Shown piece after piece: positions 1 through 7,951 of a stretch of DNA of 64,000 nucleotides. The translations under genes were made by a program, and so were the position numbers. This DNA comes from JANLVJ01 sp031363945. Lineage in GTDB: Bacteria > Bacteroidota > Bacteroidia > Sphingobacteriales > Sphingobacteriaceae. Where the stretch lies: NCBI GenBank assembly GCA_031363945.1, contig JANLVJ010000033.1, forward strand, positions 1 through 64,000, read 5' to 3'. Each line of letters begins with the position of its first letter. The stretch's first letter is position 1. The notes below the pieces were generated by a model. That model saw only the letters and a list, made by a program, of their open reading frames with translations. It made no database searches and had not been told where the DNA came from.

Positions 1-271
1 GGTCATTGCCGTTTATGGATTGTCTTTTAAGCCAGATATTGATGACCTGCGTGAATCTCCTGCTATTCATGTCTATACTGCATTAAAAGCAGGTCATTCT
101 GTTCTGGCTGTAGAGCCTCATGTTAAGTCACATGCCACGATGAAGCTGGTCGATTTAAATCAGGCGCTGGATTCGGCAGACTTGCATGTATTCCTGGTTG
201 CCCACAAGCAGTTCAAAACATTGAATCTTGAAGGTAAAACGGTGCTTGATTTTTGTAATCTGAAAAAATAA
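1..271 (+). CDS. Nucleotide-sugar dehydrogenase, C-terminal part (UDP-ManNAc dehydrogenase type)
   Basis: The gene is cut by the window start; the reading frame is open from base 2, so the real start lies upstream. The visible 89 codons are the C-terminal substrate-binding domain of the UDP-glucose/GDP-mannose dehydrogenase family, with the signature GLSFKPDIDDLRESPA near the visible N-terminus. That form, with DIDDLRESPA, is typical of WecC-like UDP-N-acetylmannosamine dehydrogenases, which oxidise C6 of the sugar to a uronic acid with NAD. The specific substrate is an inference because the catalytic Cys domain is outside the window. Its stop codon overlaps the next start (TAATG), so it is translationally coupled to the glycosyltransferase that follows. 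Confidence 0.85.
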   Translation, partial: VIAVYGLSFKPDIDDLRESPAIHVYTALKAGHSVLAVEPHVKSHATMKLVDLNQALDSADLHVFLVAHKQFKTLNLEGKTVLDFCNLKK

Positions 272-1518
272 TGATGCTGAAAGTACTTTTTGTTCAGGGA
301 GGACTACCAGCCTATTTCAAGTTTATTTTAAACAAGCTCAATGAAGTTAATGGGCTAGAAGTCATTGAAATAATTCCAGCTGGCAGGGGTTCTACCCTGG
401 GAGCCGGAGTGCAGGTTGATAAGAATGGAGCTAATTTTAAAATCATTGAACTTGAAGAATATAAAACCTGGTACGGGAAGTCATTCTTTCGGAATTTTGA
501 GCAAACTGTTTATGCAACAGGTGCAACGGCAATTCTGCTTGGCTGGCCCTATATGATGTTCCTGGCCTTTAATCTGGCCATGGTACGAAGGCTTAAAAAG
601 AAGGGCATAAAAATAATTCACCGCGATATTCCTTTTAATACTCCTGCCTTCGGAAAAACAATCTCGTATTACCGTCAGAATCAGAACCGGCAGGAAGGAA
701 TGGCCCAACAAAAGAATTCGCTATTTGGCTTAATCATTTTTATGTTTCTCACCAGGGTACGTAAAATCTATCTAAAGCTGGCTGATGCACATATTTACTA
801 TACCGATGATTCAAGAGCAATCATTGGAAGTTATGGGATAAATCAGGAAAAGATTTTTGTTTCAGCAAATTCTCCAGACACTGATCTGCTGCTGGGTACC
901 TATGAGCGCATAAAGAATGAAGTGCTTCTTTTGCCACCTAATCGATACAGGCTGATTCATGTAGGTCGCCTTGTTAAATGGAAGCGAGTTGACCTCATTC
1001 TTCAGGCAATGGCATTGCTGAAGCCTGAGTTTCCGGAACTAGAATTATTGGTTGCAGGTTTTGGCCCTGAAGAAGAAAATCTAAAAATTCAAGCTAGTAT
1101 TCTTGGGCTGAACGACAGCGTTAAGTTTTTAGGAGGAATTTATGAACCCGCAATTCTAGGTCGATACTTGCACGAATCTTCCATTTATGTGCTGGCGGGT
1201 ATGGGTGGTCTTTCGATCAACGATGCCATGTGCTTTGGGAAACCGGTTATCTGTTCTGAAGCTGATGGAACTGAGAAGAGGCTGGTCCGGGACGATTTTA
1301 ATGGCTACTATTTTAAAAGCGATGATGCAAACAGCCTAGCTTTAAAGATCAGAAAACTACTCAGTAATCCAGATCACGTAGAACTGTTTGGTAAGCGCTC
1401 ATACCTAATCATTGAGAACGAAGTAAATATTCACACGGTAATCAAAGAATATGTAAACGCGTTTAACTTCGTAACGAAAAATGAATATTTGCTCAAAGTC
1501 GCTGAACCTAACAATTGA
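271..1518 (+). CDS. Glycosyltransferase family 4
   Basis: A 415-residue GT-B fold glycosyltransferase that would transfer a sugar from a nucleotide donor to a lipid-linked surface glycan in the cytoplasm. The C-terminal glycos_transf_1 domain starts near residue 226 (HVGRLVKWKRVD at 230-241, LVAGFGPEEE at 260-269). The donor-binding loop is GGLSINDAMCFGKP at 312-325. The usual E-x7-E pair is not obvious in this loop, as in the subgroup with LSINDAM. The N-terminal half has a hydrophobic stretch (AILLGWPYMMFLAFNLA, about 87-103) that may help membrane association. ATG at 271 overlaps the preceding stop; a second ATG follows at 274. Donor and acceptor cannot be told from sequence. Confidence 0.85.
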   Translation: MMLKVLFVQGGLPAYFKFILNKLNEVNGLEVIEIIPAGRGSTLGAGVQVDKNGANFKIIELEEYKTWYGKSFFRNFEQTVYATGATAILLGWPYMMFLAFNLAMVRRLKKKGIKIIHRDIPFNTPAFGKTISYYRQNQNRQEGMAQQKNSLFGLIIFMFLTRVRKIYLKLADAHIYYTDDSRAIIGSYGINQEKIFVSANSPDTDLLLGTYERIKNEVLLLPPNRYRLIHVGRLVKWKRVDLILQAMALLKPEFPELELLVAGFGPEEENLKIQASILGLNDSVKFLGGIYEPAILGRYLHESSIYVLAGMGGLSINDAMCFGKPVICSEADGTEKRLVRDDFNGYYFKSDDANSLALKIRKLLSNPDHVELFGKRSYLIIENEVNIHTVIKEYVNAFNFVTKNEYLLKVAEPNN

Positions 1519-1520
1519 AT

Positions 1521-2216
1521 ATGGAAGCTAATTACAGACTGTATCCCAAACGTTATTCACCAAGATATGTACACCTTACTAAACTTAAAAATCAGACATT
1601 AAGTTTCATTGATGAGTTGACAGCCGGGGCGGCTGATAAGATTCTGTTAGATTTCGGCTGTGGAGACATGCCATATAAAGAAGTGATTCAGCTAAAAGTA
1701 GCTTCTTATCTTGGCATTGATCTGGAGATGAATTCGAAAGCGGATTATACCATTGGTTTTGACAGTAAAACAACATTGCCTGATGGCGCAGGAGATATTA
1801 TACTTTCAAATCAGGTGCTTGAGCATGTAGATTCACCCTCAGGATACTTGAAAGAAGCATATCGTCTACTTAAACCCAATGGGCGACTGTTGATTTCAAC
1901 CCATGGGTATTGGTTCTATCATCCTACGCCAAATGATTACTGGCGCTGGACGAGTGCTGGACTGCGTAAAATCATTGAAGCAGAAGGTTTTGAAATACTC
2001 AAGTTTCACGGTATAATGGGACTTGCAGCTAGCGGTCTTCAATTATTTCAAGATGGGTTAATTTTTAAGATGCCCAAATTCATCAGGCCGGTTTTTTCAT
2101 TTTTTATGCAAGGGCTCATTGCGATTTTTGACAAAGTCAATTCTCAGGAGCAAAGAGACCGTGATGCTTCGCTGTATATCATAATAGCAAAAAAGAAGTC
2201 ACCAAGTTTATTATAA
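1521..2216 (+). CDS. Class I SAM-dependent methyltransferase
   Basis: About 231 residues with a Rossmann SAM-binding core: motif I LDFGCGDMPYK (about 43-53), then an acidic strand end GIDLE, and the Methyltransf_11-type motif LSNQVLEHV (about 94-102). It probably methylates a sugar or glycan intermediate, since it lies between glycosyltransferases. I chose ATG at 1521; an in-frame TTG at 1515 overlaps the previous stop by four bases and is an alternative giving two more residues. The acceptor is unknown. Confidence 0.8.
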   Translation: MEANYRLYPKRYSPRYVHLTKLKNQTLSFIDELTAGAADKILLDFGCGDMPYKEVIQLKVASYLGIDLEMNSKADYTIGFDSKTTLPDGAGDIILSNQVLEHVDSPSGYLKEAYRLLKPNGRLLISTHGYWFYHPTPNDYWRWTSAGLRKIIEAEGFEILKFHGIMGLAASGLQLFQDGLIFKMPKFIRPVFSFFMQGLIAIFDKVNSQEQRDRDASLYIIIAKKKSPSLL

Positions 2217-2255
2217 ATAAACCTTAACAATACTTAAAACTACTATTAAACTGGC

Positions 2256-3410
2256 ATGTCTTATATAGCAGAAGGGCTGAACATATGTATTTCCAAGCCA
2301 AACGGAATTAATTATTCAGAGACCTTTATTGATTCCCAGGTTAATTTTTTGCCAGGAATTAAAAAAGTTGTTTATGGTGGGTTTTTTCCATTATTTGGGC
2401 ACCAGAAAACCTACCTTATCCGAACCCGCTCAGGCCTGATCGAATACCTGGTTCGCAAGCGGATCTTTCATCAGAAAGAGATTAAAGTGCGTACCAAAGC
2501 CTTTGCAAAGTATCTTGGTGAAAATAAAATTGGAGTAGTATTGGCTGAATACGGGTTAACAGGAGCTCTTATTAGGGAATCCTGCGAACTGGCAAATGTG
2601 CCAATGGTCATCCATTTTCATGGTTTTGACGCGCATGTGAAAAGTGTCACAGATGAATATGCAACACTGTATATAAAGGCATTTACTTTTGCAAGTAAAA
2701 TTATTGCCGTGTCAAAACCCATGCAATTTAGGTTGATCGAACTTGGAGCAGCCCCTGAGAAGATAGTACTTCTACCCTATGGAGTAGATACCAGTCTTTT
2801 TACTCAAAATAAACCTTCTGAAAACCCCCTAATTTTTTTATCAGTTGCACGATTTGCTGAAAAGAAATCTCCTTTGTCAACCTTATCGGCATTTGCAAAA
2901 GTACTTGAACAGTTTCCTGATGCGAGGTTAAAAATGGCCGGTATAGGTCCTTTATGGACAGAAGCTAAAACCAGAGCTGAATTTCTGGGAATAAGCAGCA
3001 ATGTTGAGTTTTTGGGAGTGCAGACCCCTGTGCAGGTTGCTGAACTTATGCGAACGTCAAGAGTTTTTGTACAGCATAGCGTTATTGCTCAAGGGGGTGA
3101 TAGTGAAGGTACTCCCAATAGCATCCTGGAGGCATCTGCCAGCTGTTTACCAGTTGTCAGTACCTATCATGCTGGCATACCAGAAGCCGTACTTCACCAG
3201 TGCACAGGTCTGCTGGTAAAGGAACACGATATTGATGGGATGGCCAGGTATATGTGTAGATTGGCTGCTGATCCGGTATTGTGTGATAAGATGGGTTCTG
3301 CCGGCCGCAGACATATAGAGGAAAATTATCATATGCAGACGCAGATCGCTAAACTCGCAGCAATATTGAACGAAGTAGCAAAAAAACATACATCTTTCCT
3401 TAATAAATAA
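2256..3410 (+). CDS. Glycosyltransferase family 4
   Basis: 384 residues, GT-B fold. The N-terminal acceptor domain has HFHGFDAH (120-127). The C-terminal domain has the donor site SVARFAEKKSPL (196-207) and the loop EGTPNSILEA (284-293), with the E-x7-E pair at 284 and 292 that contacts the nucleotide-sugar in retaining GT4 enzymes. This layout resembles colanic-acid type transferases (WcaL/AmsK-like), but substrate specificity is not readable. A 39-bp gap separates it from the methyltransferase upstream; it is followed after 5 bp by the TylF-like gene, consistent with one operon. Confidence 0.88.
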   Translation: MSYIAEGLNICISKPNGINYSETFIDSQVNFLPGIKKVVYGGFFPLFGHQKTYLIRTRSGLIEYLVRKRIFHQKEIKVRTKAFAKYLGENKIGVVLAEYGLTGALIRESCELANVPMVIHFHGFDAHVKSVTDEYATLYIKAFTFASKIIAVSKPMQFRLIELGAAPEKIVLLPYGVDTSLFTQNKPSENPLIFLSVARFAEKKSPLSTLSAFAKVLEQFPDARLKMAGIGPLWTEAKTRAEFLGISSNVEFLGVQTPVQVAELMRTSRVFVQHSVIAQGGDSEGTPNSILEASASCLPVVSTYHAGIPEAVLHQCTGLLVKEHDIDGMARYMCRLAADPVLCDKMGSAGRRHIEENYHMQTQIAKLAAILNEVAKKHTSFLNK

Positions 3411-3415
3411 AATTG

Positions 3416-4180
3416 ATGAAAAAATTAATCAGAAAATTGATAAATAAATTTGGTTTTGATTTGATAAAAATCAGGTACAATCCAAAAGCCAAAGGTGTTC
3501 CCCTTGATCTTGACGAACCTGTGAAGGAGTTGATTCAGCGTGTGAGACCATTTACAATGACAAGCCCCGAACGAATTGCATCATTGCATCAGGCCATACA
3601 ATACCTGACGAAAAATAAGATTGAAGGCGCAATTGTTGAATGTGGCGTTTGGAAAGGTGGAAGTACCATGTCAGCTCTGATAACACTTCTAGCTAGTAAT
3701 GATACTGCAAGACTTGTGTTTTTATTTGACACCTTTGAAGGGATGTCTGCCCCTACCGAGGCAGATAAGGCTTACACCGGTCAGAGTGCAGCTGAATTAA
3801 TGCAAACCTCAGACCGTATGGATCAGGGATCGATCTGGTGCTTTTCAACTTTGGAAGAAGTGCAGGAAAATATTAAATCAACAGGCTATCCCATGGAAAA
3901 AGTACAGTTTGTAAAGGGAAAGGTTGAAGATTCAATTCCAGGAACCCTACCCGGGCAGATAGCACTATTAAGGCTTGACACAGATTTTTATGAGTCAACA
4001 CGCCATGAACTGGTTCATTTATTTCCTTTACTGGTTACTGGTGGCGTATTAATAATTGATGATTACGGCCATTGGGAAGGAGCACGTAAGGCTGTTGATG
4101 AATATATGGAAAATCATAAAATAAAAATCTTATTGAACAGAATTGATTACACTGGTCGGATAGCCATTAAAACCCAATAA
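3416..4180 (+). CDS. TylF/MycF-family methyltransferase
   Basis: About 254 residues. The family comprises Mg-dependent sugar O-methyltransferases such as macrocin 3-O-methyltransferase. Signature elements are VECGVWKGGSTM (about 74-85, SAM site), FLFDTFEGMSAPT (about 103-115), and the metal/substrate segment LRLDTDFYEST (about 186-196) followed by LIIDDYGHWEGARKA (about 212-226), holding the conserved Asp residues. In a glycan operon it most likely O-methylates a sugar residue. ATG at 3416 is preferred; TTG at 3413 is in frame directly before it. Confidence 0.83.
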   Translation: MKKLIRKLINKFGFDLIKIRYNPKAKGVPLDLDEPVKELIQRVRPFTMTSPERIASLHQAIQYLTKNKIEGAIVECGVWKGGSTMSALITLLASNDTARLVFLFDTFEGMSAPTEADKAYTGQSAAELMQTSDRMDQGSIWCFSTLEEVQENIKSTGYPMEKVQFVKGKVEDSIPGTLPGQIALLRLDTDFYESTRHELVHLFPLLVTGGVLIIDDYGHWEGARKAVDEYMENHKIKILLNRIDYTGRIAIKTQ

Positions 4181-4190
4181 TTAAACGTTC

Positions 4191-5723
4191 ATGGGAATTA
4201 TTCAACGTCAGGGTTTTCTGTTTACCATAATTTCCTACGCTGGTGCTATAGTTGGAGCGATCAACACGCTCTTTCTATATCCGGCTTTAATGAAGACTTC
4301 AGAAATTGGAATTTTAGGAGCAATTATTTCATTATCGGTCATTTATGCTCAAATTTCACAGCTGGGTATTCCTACCATAATTTCGAGGTTTTTTCCTGAA
4401 TTCAGAACTGAGAATAAAACACATCAGGGCTTTCTTACATGGGTATTGATCATAAGTAGTATTGGTTTTTTAATCAGTACATCGATCTTCTTGCTGTTTA
4501 AATTACCAGTCAATAATTTCTATGCAAAATCACCGGAGTTTATTAGGTTTATTTATCTGGTTATCCCACTGGCTGGTTTCACATTAATCTATGCAATTCT
4601 TGATACCATCTCAAGAGCTATTTATAAGAGCTTACTTTCTTCTTTTCTAAATAGTTTCTTGTTAAAGCTCACAACATCTATAGGAGTGCTTGCTTACTAT
4701 TTTCATTTTATAAATTTTGCTGGTTTCCTGTTGCTATATGTTTCAATAAATGGATTAATATGCCTGCTCATACTTTTGCAATTGATATTCAGTAAAGAAT
4801 TCAGCTTTACCTTTAAGATAGCAATTCCTGGTAAGAGAAATATTGAACTGCTGAGATATGGATTGTACACGCTATTAGGTGGATCAACTTTTGTCTTTCT
4901 GCAAAAAATGGATAGCCAGATTCTTCTTCATTTTACTGGAACTTCGGTTGTGGGTACCTATACGATTTACCTGAGTATCGTATCCTTTATTTTAATTCCG
5001 TCTCAAGCGATAAACAGGGTTGCCTACCAGCTGGTTGCAGATTCATGGGTAAATAAAGACATGAAAACCATAAGCGACATTTACCGCAAAACATCTATTG
5101 TGCAAATGTTATTTGGTTGCCTGTTATTTATTGGCATTGTGCTTAACAAGGAAAACCTATTACATATTTTAAAAAAACAAGAATACCGGAATCAGTTTCC
5201 AGCATTTTATATGCTGGCTCTGGCCACCCTGGTTGATTTAACAGGAGGCTTGAATACATACATAATTACTGTCTCACATAAGTTCAGGGTCAGTACTTTT
5301 ATCGTAGTAATCAGTATGCTTTTATGCGGTTTCTTTAACTTTATTTTTGTGCCGGGCATAGGATCGCCAAAAGACGTTTACTACATCAAACCGCTGGGAG
5401 CTTTTGGTGCAGGGCTATCTTTATTCCTTGCCTACACATTTATGAATTTCTGTAACTGGTTATATCTTAAAATAAGATTCAATCTTCAACCGTTTCATAG
5501 CAAGCATTTGATATTATTAATAATCAGTGTTTGTACTTTTTTGGGCTTTAGTTATTTACCCAAAATGGGTAATCTGATTGTAGATCTGACTGTCAGGAGT
5601 TCATTGATTTCACTCGTCTTTGTTACTGCTGTAATCTACTTTCATATATCTGAAGACGTTAATCGGGTTTGTAATACAATTCTGATAAAACTTAAAAATC
5701 TATCATCTGCGTCCCAGGTTTAA
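4191..5723 (+). CDS. Oligosaccharide flippase (Wzx-like)
   Basis: A 510-residue integral membrane protein with about 12-14 hydrophobic segments along its length, of the polysaccharide biosynthesis/MOP flippase superfamily. The N-terminus has the common form MGIIQRQGFLFTIISYAG, and GGSTFVFLQKMDSQIL in the second half is a typical family segment. It would flip lipid-linked oligosaccharide units across the inner membrane for this operon. It is about 60 residues longer than the flippase at 58.6-60.0 kb and clearly a different subfamily. Ten bp separate it from the TylF-like gene. Confidence 0.85.
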   Translation: MGIIQRQGFLFTIISYAGAIVGAINTLFLYPALMKTSEIGILGAIISLSVIYAQISQLGIPTIISRFFPEFRTENKTHQGFLTWVLIISSIGFLISTSIFLLFKLPVNNFYAKSPEFIRFIYLVIPLAGFTLIYAILDTISRAIYKSLLSSFLNSFLLKLTTSIGVLAYYFHFINFAGFLLLYVSINGLICLLILLQLIFSKEFSFTFKIAIPGKRNIELLRYGLYTLLGGSTFVFLQKMDSQILLHFTGTSVVGTYTIYLSIVSFILIPSQAINRVAYQLVADSWVNKDMKTISDIYRKTSIVQMLFGCLLFIGIVLNKENLLHILKKQEYRNQFPAFYMLALATLVDLTGGLNTYIITVSHKFRVSTFIVVISMLLCGFFNFIFVPGIGSPKDVYYIKPLGAFGAGLSLFLAYTFMNFCNWLYLKIRFNLQPFHSKHLILLIISVCTFLGFSYLPKMGNLIVDLTVRSSLISLVFVTAVIYFHISEDVNRVCNTILIKLKNLSSASQV

Positions 5724-5734
5724 ATACTAGCAAA

Positions 5735-6505
5735 ATGAATGATTCCAAGCCTGTTCTAACAATAATTACGGTAGTATATAACGCCTGTAACCTAATAGGT
5801 AAGACAATTACCAGCGTCCTGGATCAAAGCTATGACCGTATTGAATTTATAATTATTGATGGAGCATCTACAGATGGTACATTTGAACAATTAGTTCAGC
5901 AAAAATCTAACTTTAGTCACTTGCAGTCTGAACCAGACAATGGTATTTACGATGCAATGAATAAAGGGCTTGACAGAGCAACAGGTGATTATATTCTCTT
6001 CCTGAATGCAGGTGATGAGCTCTCATCAAATACCATTGTTGAAGAACTATTTAAGACGGCTGCTTATACAGGTAGTATCCGACCTGATCTCTATTACGGT
6101 AGTGTTCTGCTCATCGATGAAGCTGGACAGATTCAGGGTGAACGCAGGCATAAGCCACCAGTAAGTTTAGATTGGCGCAGCTTTAAAATGGGTATGCTGG
6201 TAAGCCACCAGGCTTTTATTCCTGCAAGAGTAATTACATTACCTTATCGTACTGATCTGACGATTAGTGCTGATATCGACTGGTGTATTGCCTGTTTAAA
6301 GAAAGCCGACACGATTGTAAATACAGGGTTAATCATCTCTAAATATCTAACAGGTGGTCTTTCAAGACAAAATACCTGGCTTTCCTGGAAAGAGCGGTTT
6401 TCTGTAATGAAAAAGTATTATGGCCTGGGTTCTACTTTGTTCTTCCACCTGATAATTATCGTGCGGTTCACAGGGTACTATATTATTAGCAGAAGACTTG
6501 ATTAG
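5735..6505 (+). CDS. Glycosyltransferase family 2
   Basis: 256 residues, GT-A fold. It begins with the standard nucleotide-binding strand TIITVVYNACNLIGKTI and IIIDGASTDGT. It has DNGIYDAMNKG at about residues 68-78 and LFLNAGDE near residue 90, the position of the DxD-like metal site. This WcaA/WcaE-like type adds sugars to a lipid-linked glycan on the cytoplasmic side of the inner membrane. Eleven bp follow the flippase, and only 3 bp separate it from the next glycosyltransferase. Confidence 0.88.
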   Translation: MNDSKPVLTIITVVYNACNLIGKTITSVLDQSYDRIEFIIIDGASTDGTFEQLVQQKSNFSHLQSEPDNGIYDAMNKGLDRATGDYILFLNAGDELSSNTIVEELFKTAAYTGSIRPDLYYGSVLLIDEAGQIQGERRHKPPVSLDWRSFKMGMLVSHQAFIPARVITLPYRTDLTISADIDWCIACLKKADTIVNTGLIISKYLTGGLSRQNTWLSWKERFSVMKKYYGLGSTLFFHLIIIVRFTGYYIISRRLD

Positions 6506-6508
6506 GCA

Positions 6509-7792
6509 ATGAAAATCATTCATTTAAATACTTTTGGGCATACCGGTGGTGCTGGTATTGCTGCCAGCAGACTTGTCGAAGCGTTGAATGAAGTGAACCC
6601 GGGTTCAGCTTCCCTTATGAGTGCCTATGAAAATACAGGGAATCTTACATTCAGCCAAAAAATACAAAAATTTAAAACGCTCGCCCGGTCTGCTGCAGAT
6701 ATTTTTTCTGCACGCCACCAAGGGCTGAAAAAAGAAAATATATTTCTCTTTTCATCTGCTCGTTATGGGCAGAATATCAGCAATCACCCCAGTTTACTTA
6801 CAGCTGATATAATTCATATCCACTGGATAAATCAGGGTTTCTTGTCAATTTATGATTTGCATGAATTGAGCAAACTTGGAAAGCCAGTAGTATTAACCAT
6901 GCATGATATGTGGCTTTTAACTGGGGGGTGCCACTACAGTGCTGATTGTAGAAATTATGAACAGTATTGTGGCAATTGCTATATGCTTGCCAAACCAGGT
7001 TTAAAAGATCTTTCTGCTATCAACTGGAAAAATAAACAACTCATGTTGAGAGTTTTAAAACCTGTAATTATTACCTGTAGCCACTGGCTCGAATCGGTTG
7101 CAGCCAAAAGTAAATTATTAGAATCAAACAATATACTCACCATCCCTAATCCAATAGATACTGATTTTTTTAAACCTTCAGGGATAAAGCTGGCAAAAAT
7201 CAAGCTGGGTTTCAAGCCAGAAGAAGTCATAATCACCTTATCCGCATTTAAACTCAGTGAACCAAGAAAGGGCTTTTCCTATTTTCTAGATGCTTTAGCC
7301 TTTCTAAAAAAGAATAAAGACATGCGTGATAAAACAATCAGAGTTGTTTTGATTGGTAAATTTGGCAAGACAGAATTGCCTGACTTACCTTATCCTACGA
7401 CTTATACCGGGTATTTATCAGATCCAGCAGAGATTATTGCTTATGGGCAGGCAAGTGATCTTTTCGTCTTACCCTCTTTAGAAGATAATCTGCCAAATAC
7501 TGTGATGGAGATGCTTTCTATTGGTGTTCCTGTTGTGGCCTTTAATACTGGAGGCCTGCCTGATCTGATTGATCATAAGCAAAATGGATACCTGGCATTT
7601 TATAAATCTGCAGAAAGTCTTGCTAAAGGAATAGCCTGGATTATTACCGATCTTGAATATAGCCCCAGGCTTCGTAAAGAAGCACGTAAAAAGGTATTAT
7701 ATAATTTTGAAAAGAATCTTGTTGCAGACCAATATATTGAGGTATATCAGAAACTACTTGATGCTAGGGATCTTAAATCTGAAAAAAAATAG
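6509..7792 (+). CDS. Glycosyltransferase family 4 (WcaC-like)
   Basis: 427 residues, GT-B fold. The N-terminus has the GxGG-like acceptor loop TFGHTGGAGIAASRL (8-22). A cysteine-rich patch after LTMHDMWLLTGGCHYS has four Cys within about 20 residues, a known feature of this colanic-acid WcaC-like subgroup. The C-terminal domain has LSAFKLSEPRKGF and LFVLPSLEDNLPNTVMEM, with the E-x7-E pair in the donor loop. It is the last gene of the operon and is followed by an inverted-repeat terminator. Confidence 0.87.
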   Translation: MKIIHLNTFGHTGGAGIAASRLVEALNEVNPGSASLMSAYENTGNLTFSQKIQKFKTLARSAADIFSARHQGLKKENIFLFSSARYGQNISNHPSLLTADIIHIHWINQGFLSIYDLHELSKLGKPVVLTMHDMWLLTGGCHYSADCRNYEQYCGNCYMLAKPGLKDLSAINWKNKQLMLRVLKPVIITCSHWLESVAAKSKLLESNNILTIPNPIDTDFFKPSGIKLAKIKLGFKPEEVIITLSAFKLSEPRKGFSYFLDALAFLKKNKDMRDKTIRVVLIGKFGKTELPDLPYPTTYTGYLSDPAEIIAYGQASDLFVLPSLEDNLPNTVMEMLSIGVPVVAFNTGGLPDLIDHKQNGYLAFYKSAESLAKGIAWIITDLEYSPRLRKEARKKVLYNFEKNLVADQYIEVYQKLLDARDLKSEKK

Positions 7793-7846
7793 CCTGCCCG
7801 AATATGCCTGATTTCTACCAGCGTTATTTGGATCGGAACACATATA

Positions 7847-7893
7847 ATTAAACAGCATAAGTCAGGGATTTTATAGGGCTCATGCTGTTTAAT
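7847..7893. terminator. Inverted-repeat hairpin between convergent genes
   Basis: A perfect 12-bp inverted repeat, attaaacagcat at 7847-7858 and atgctgtttaat at 7882-7893, separated by 23 bases. It lies between the end of the glycosyltransferase operon (+) and the end of the yfhO-like gene (-). AT-rich arm ends give a short U tract in both directions, so a bidirectional terminator is likely; the long loop is unusual. Confidence 0.55.
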
Positions 7894-7951
7894 ATTAACT
7901 TTAGGGCTTCAGTCCATTTATATGGATAGCCAGTTTAAACTTTTTTTGTTT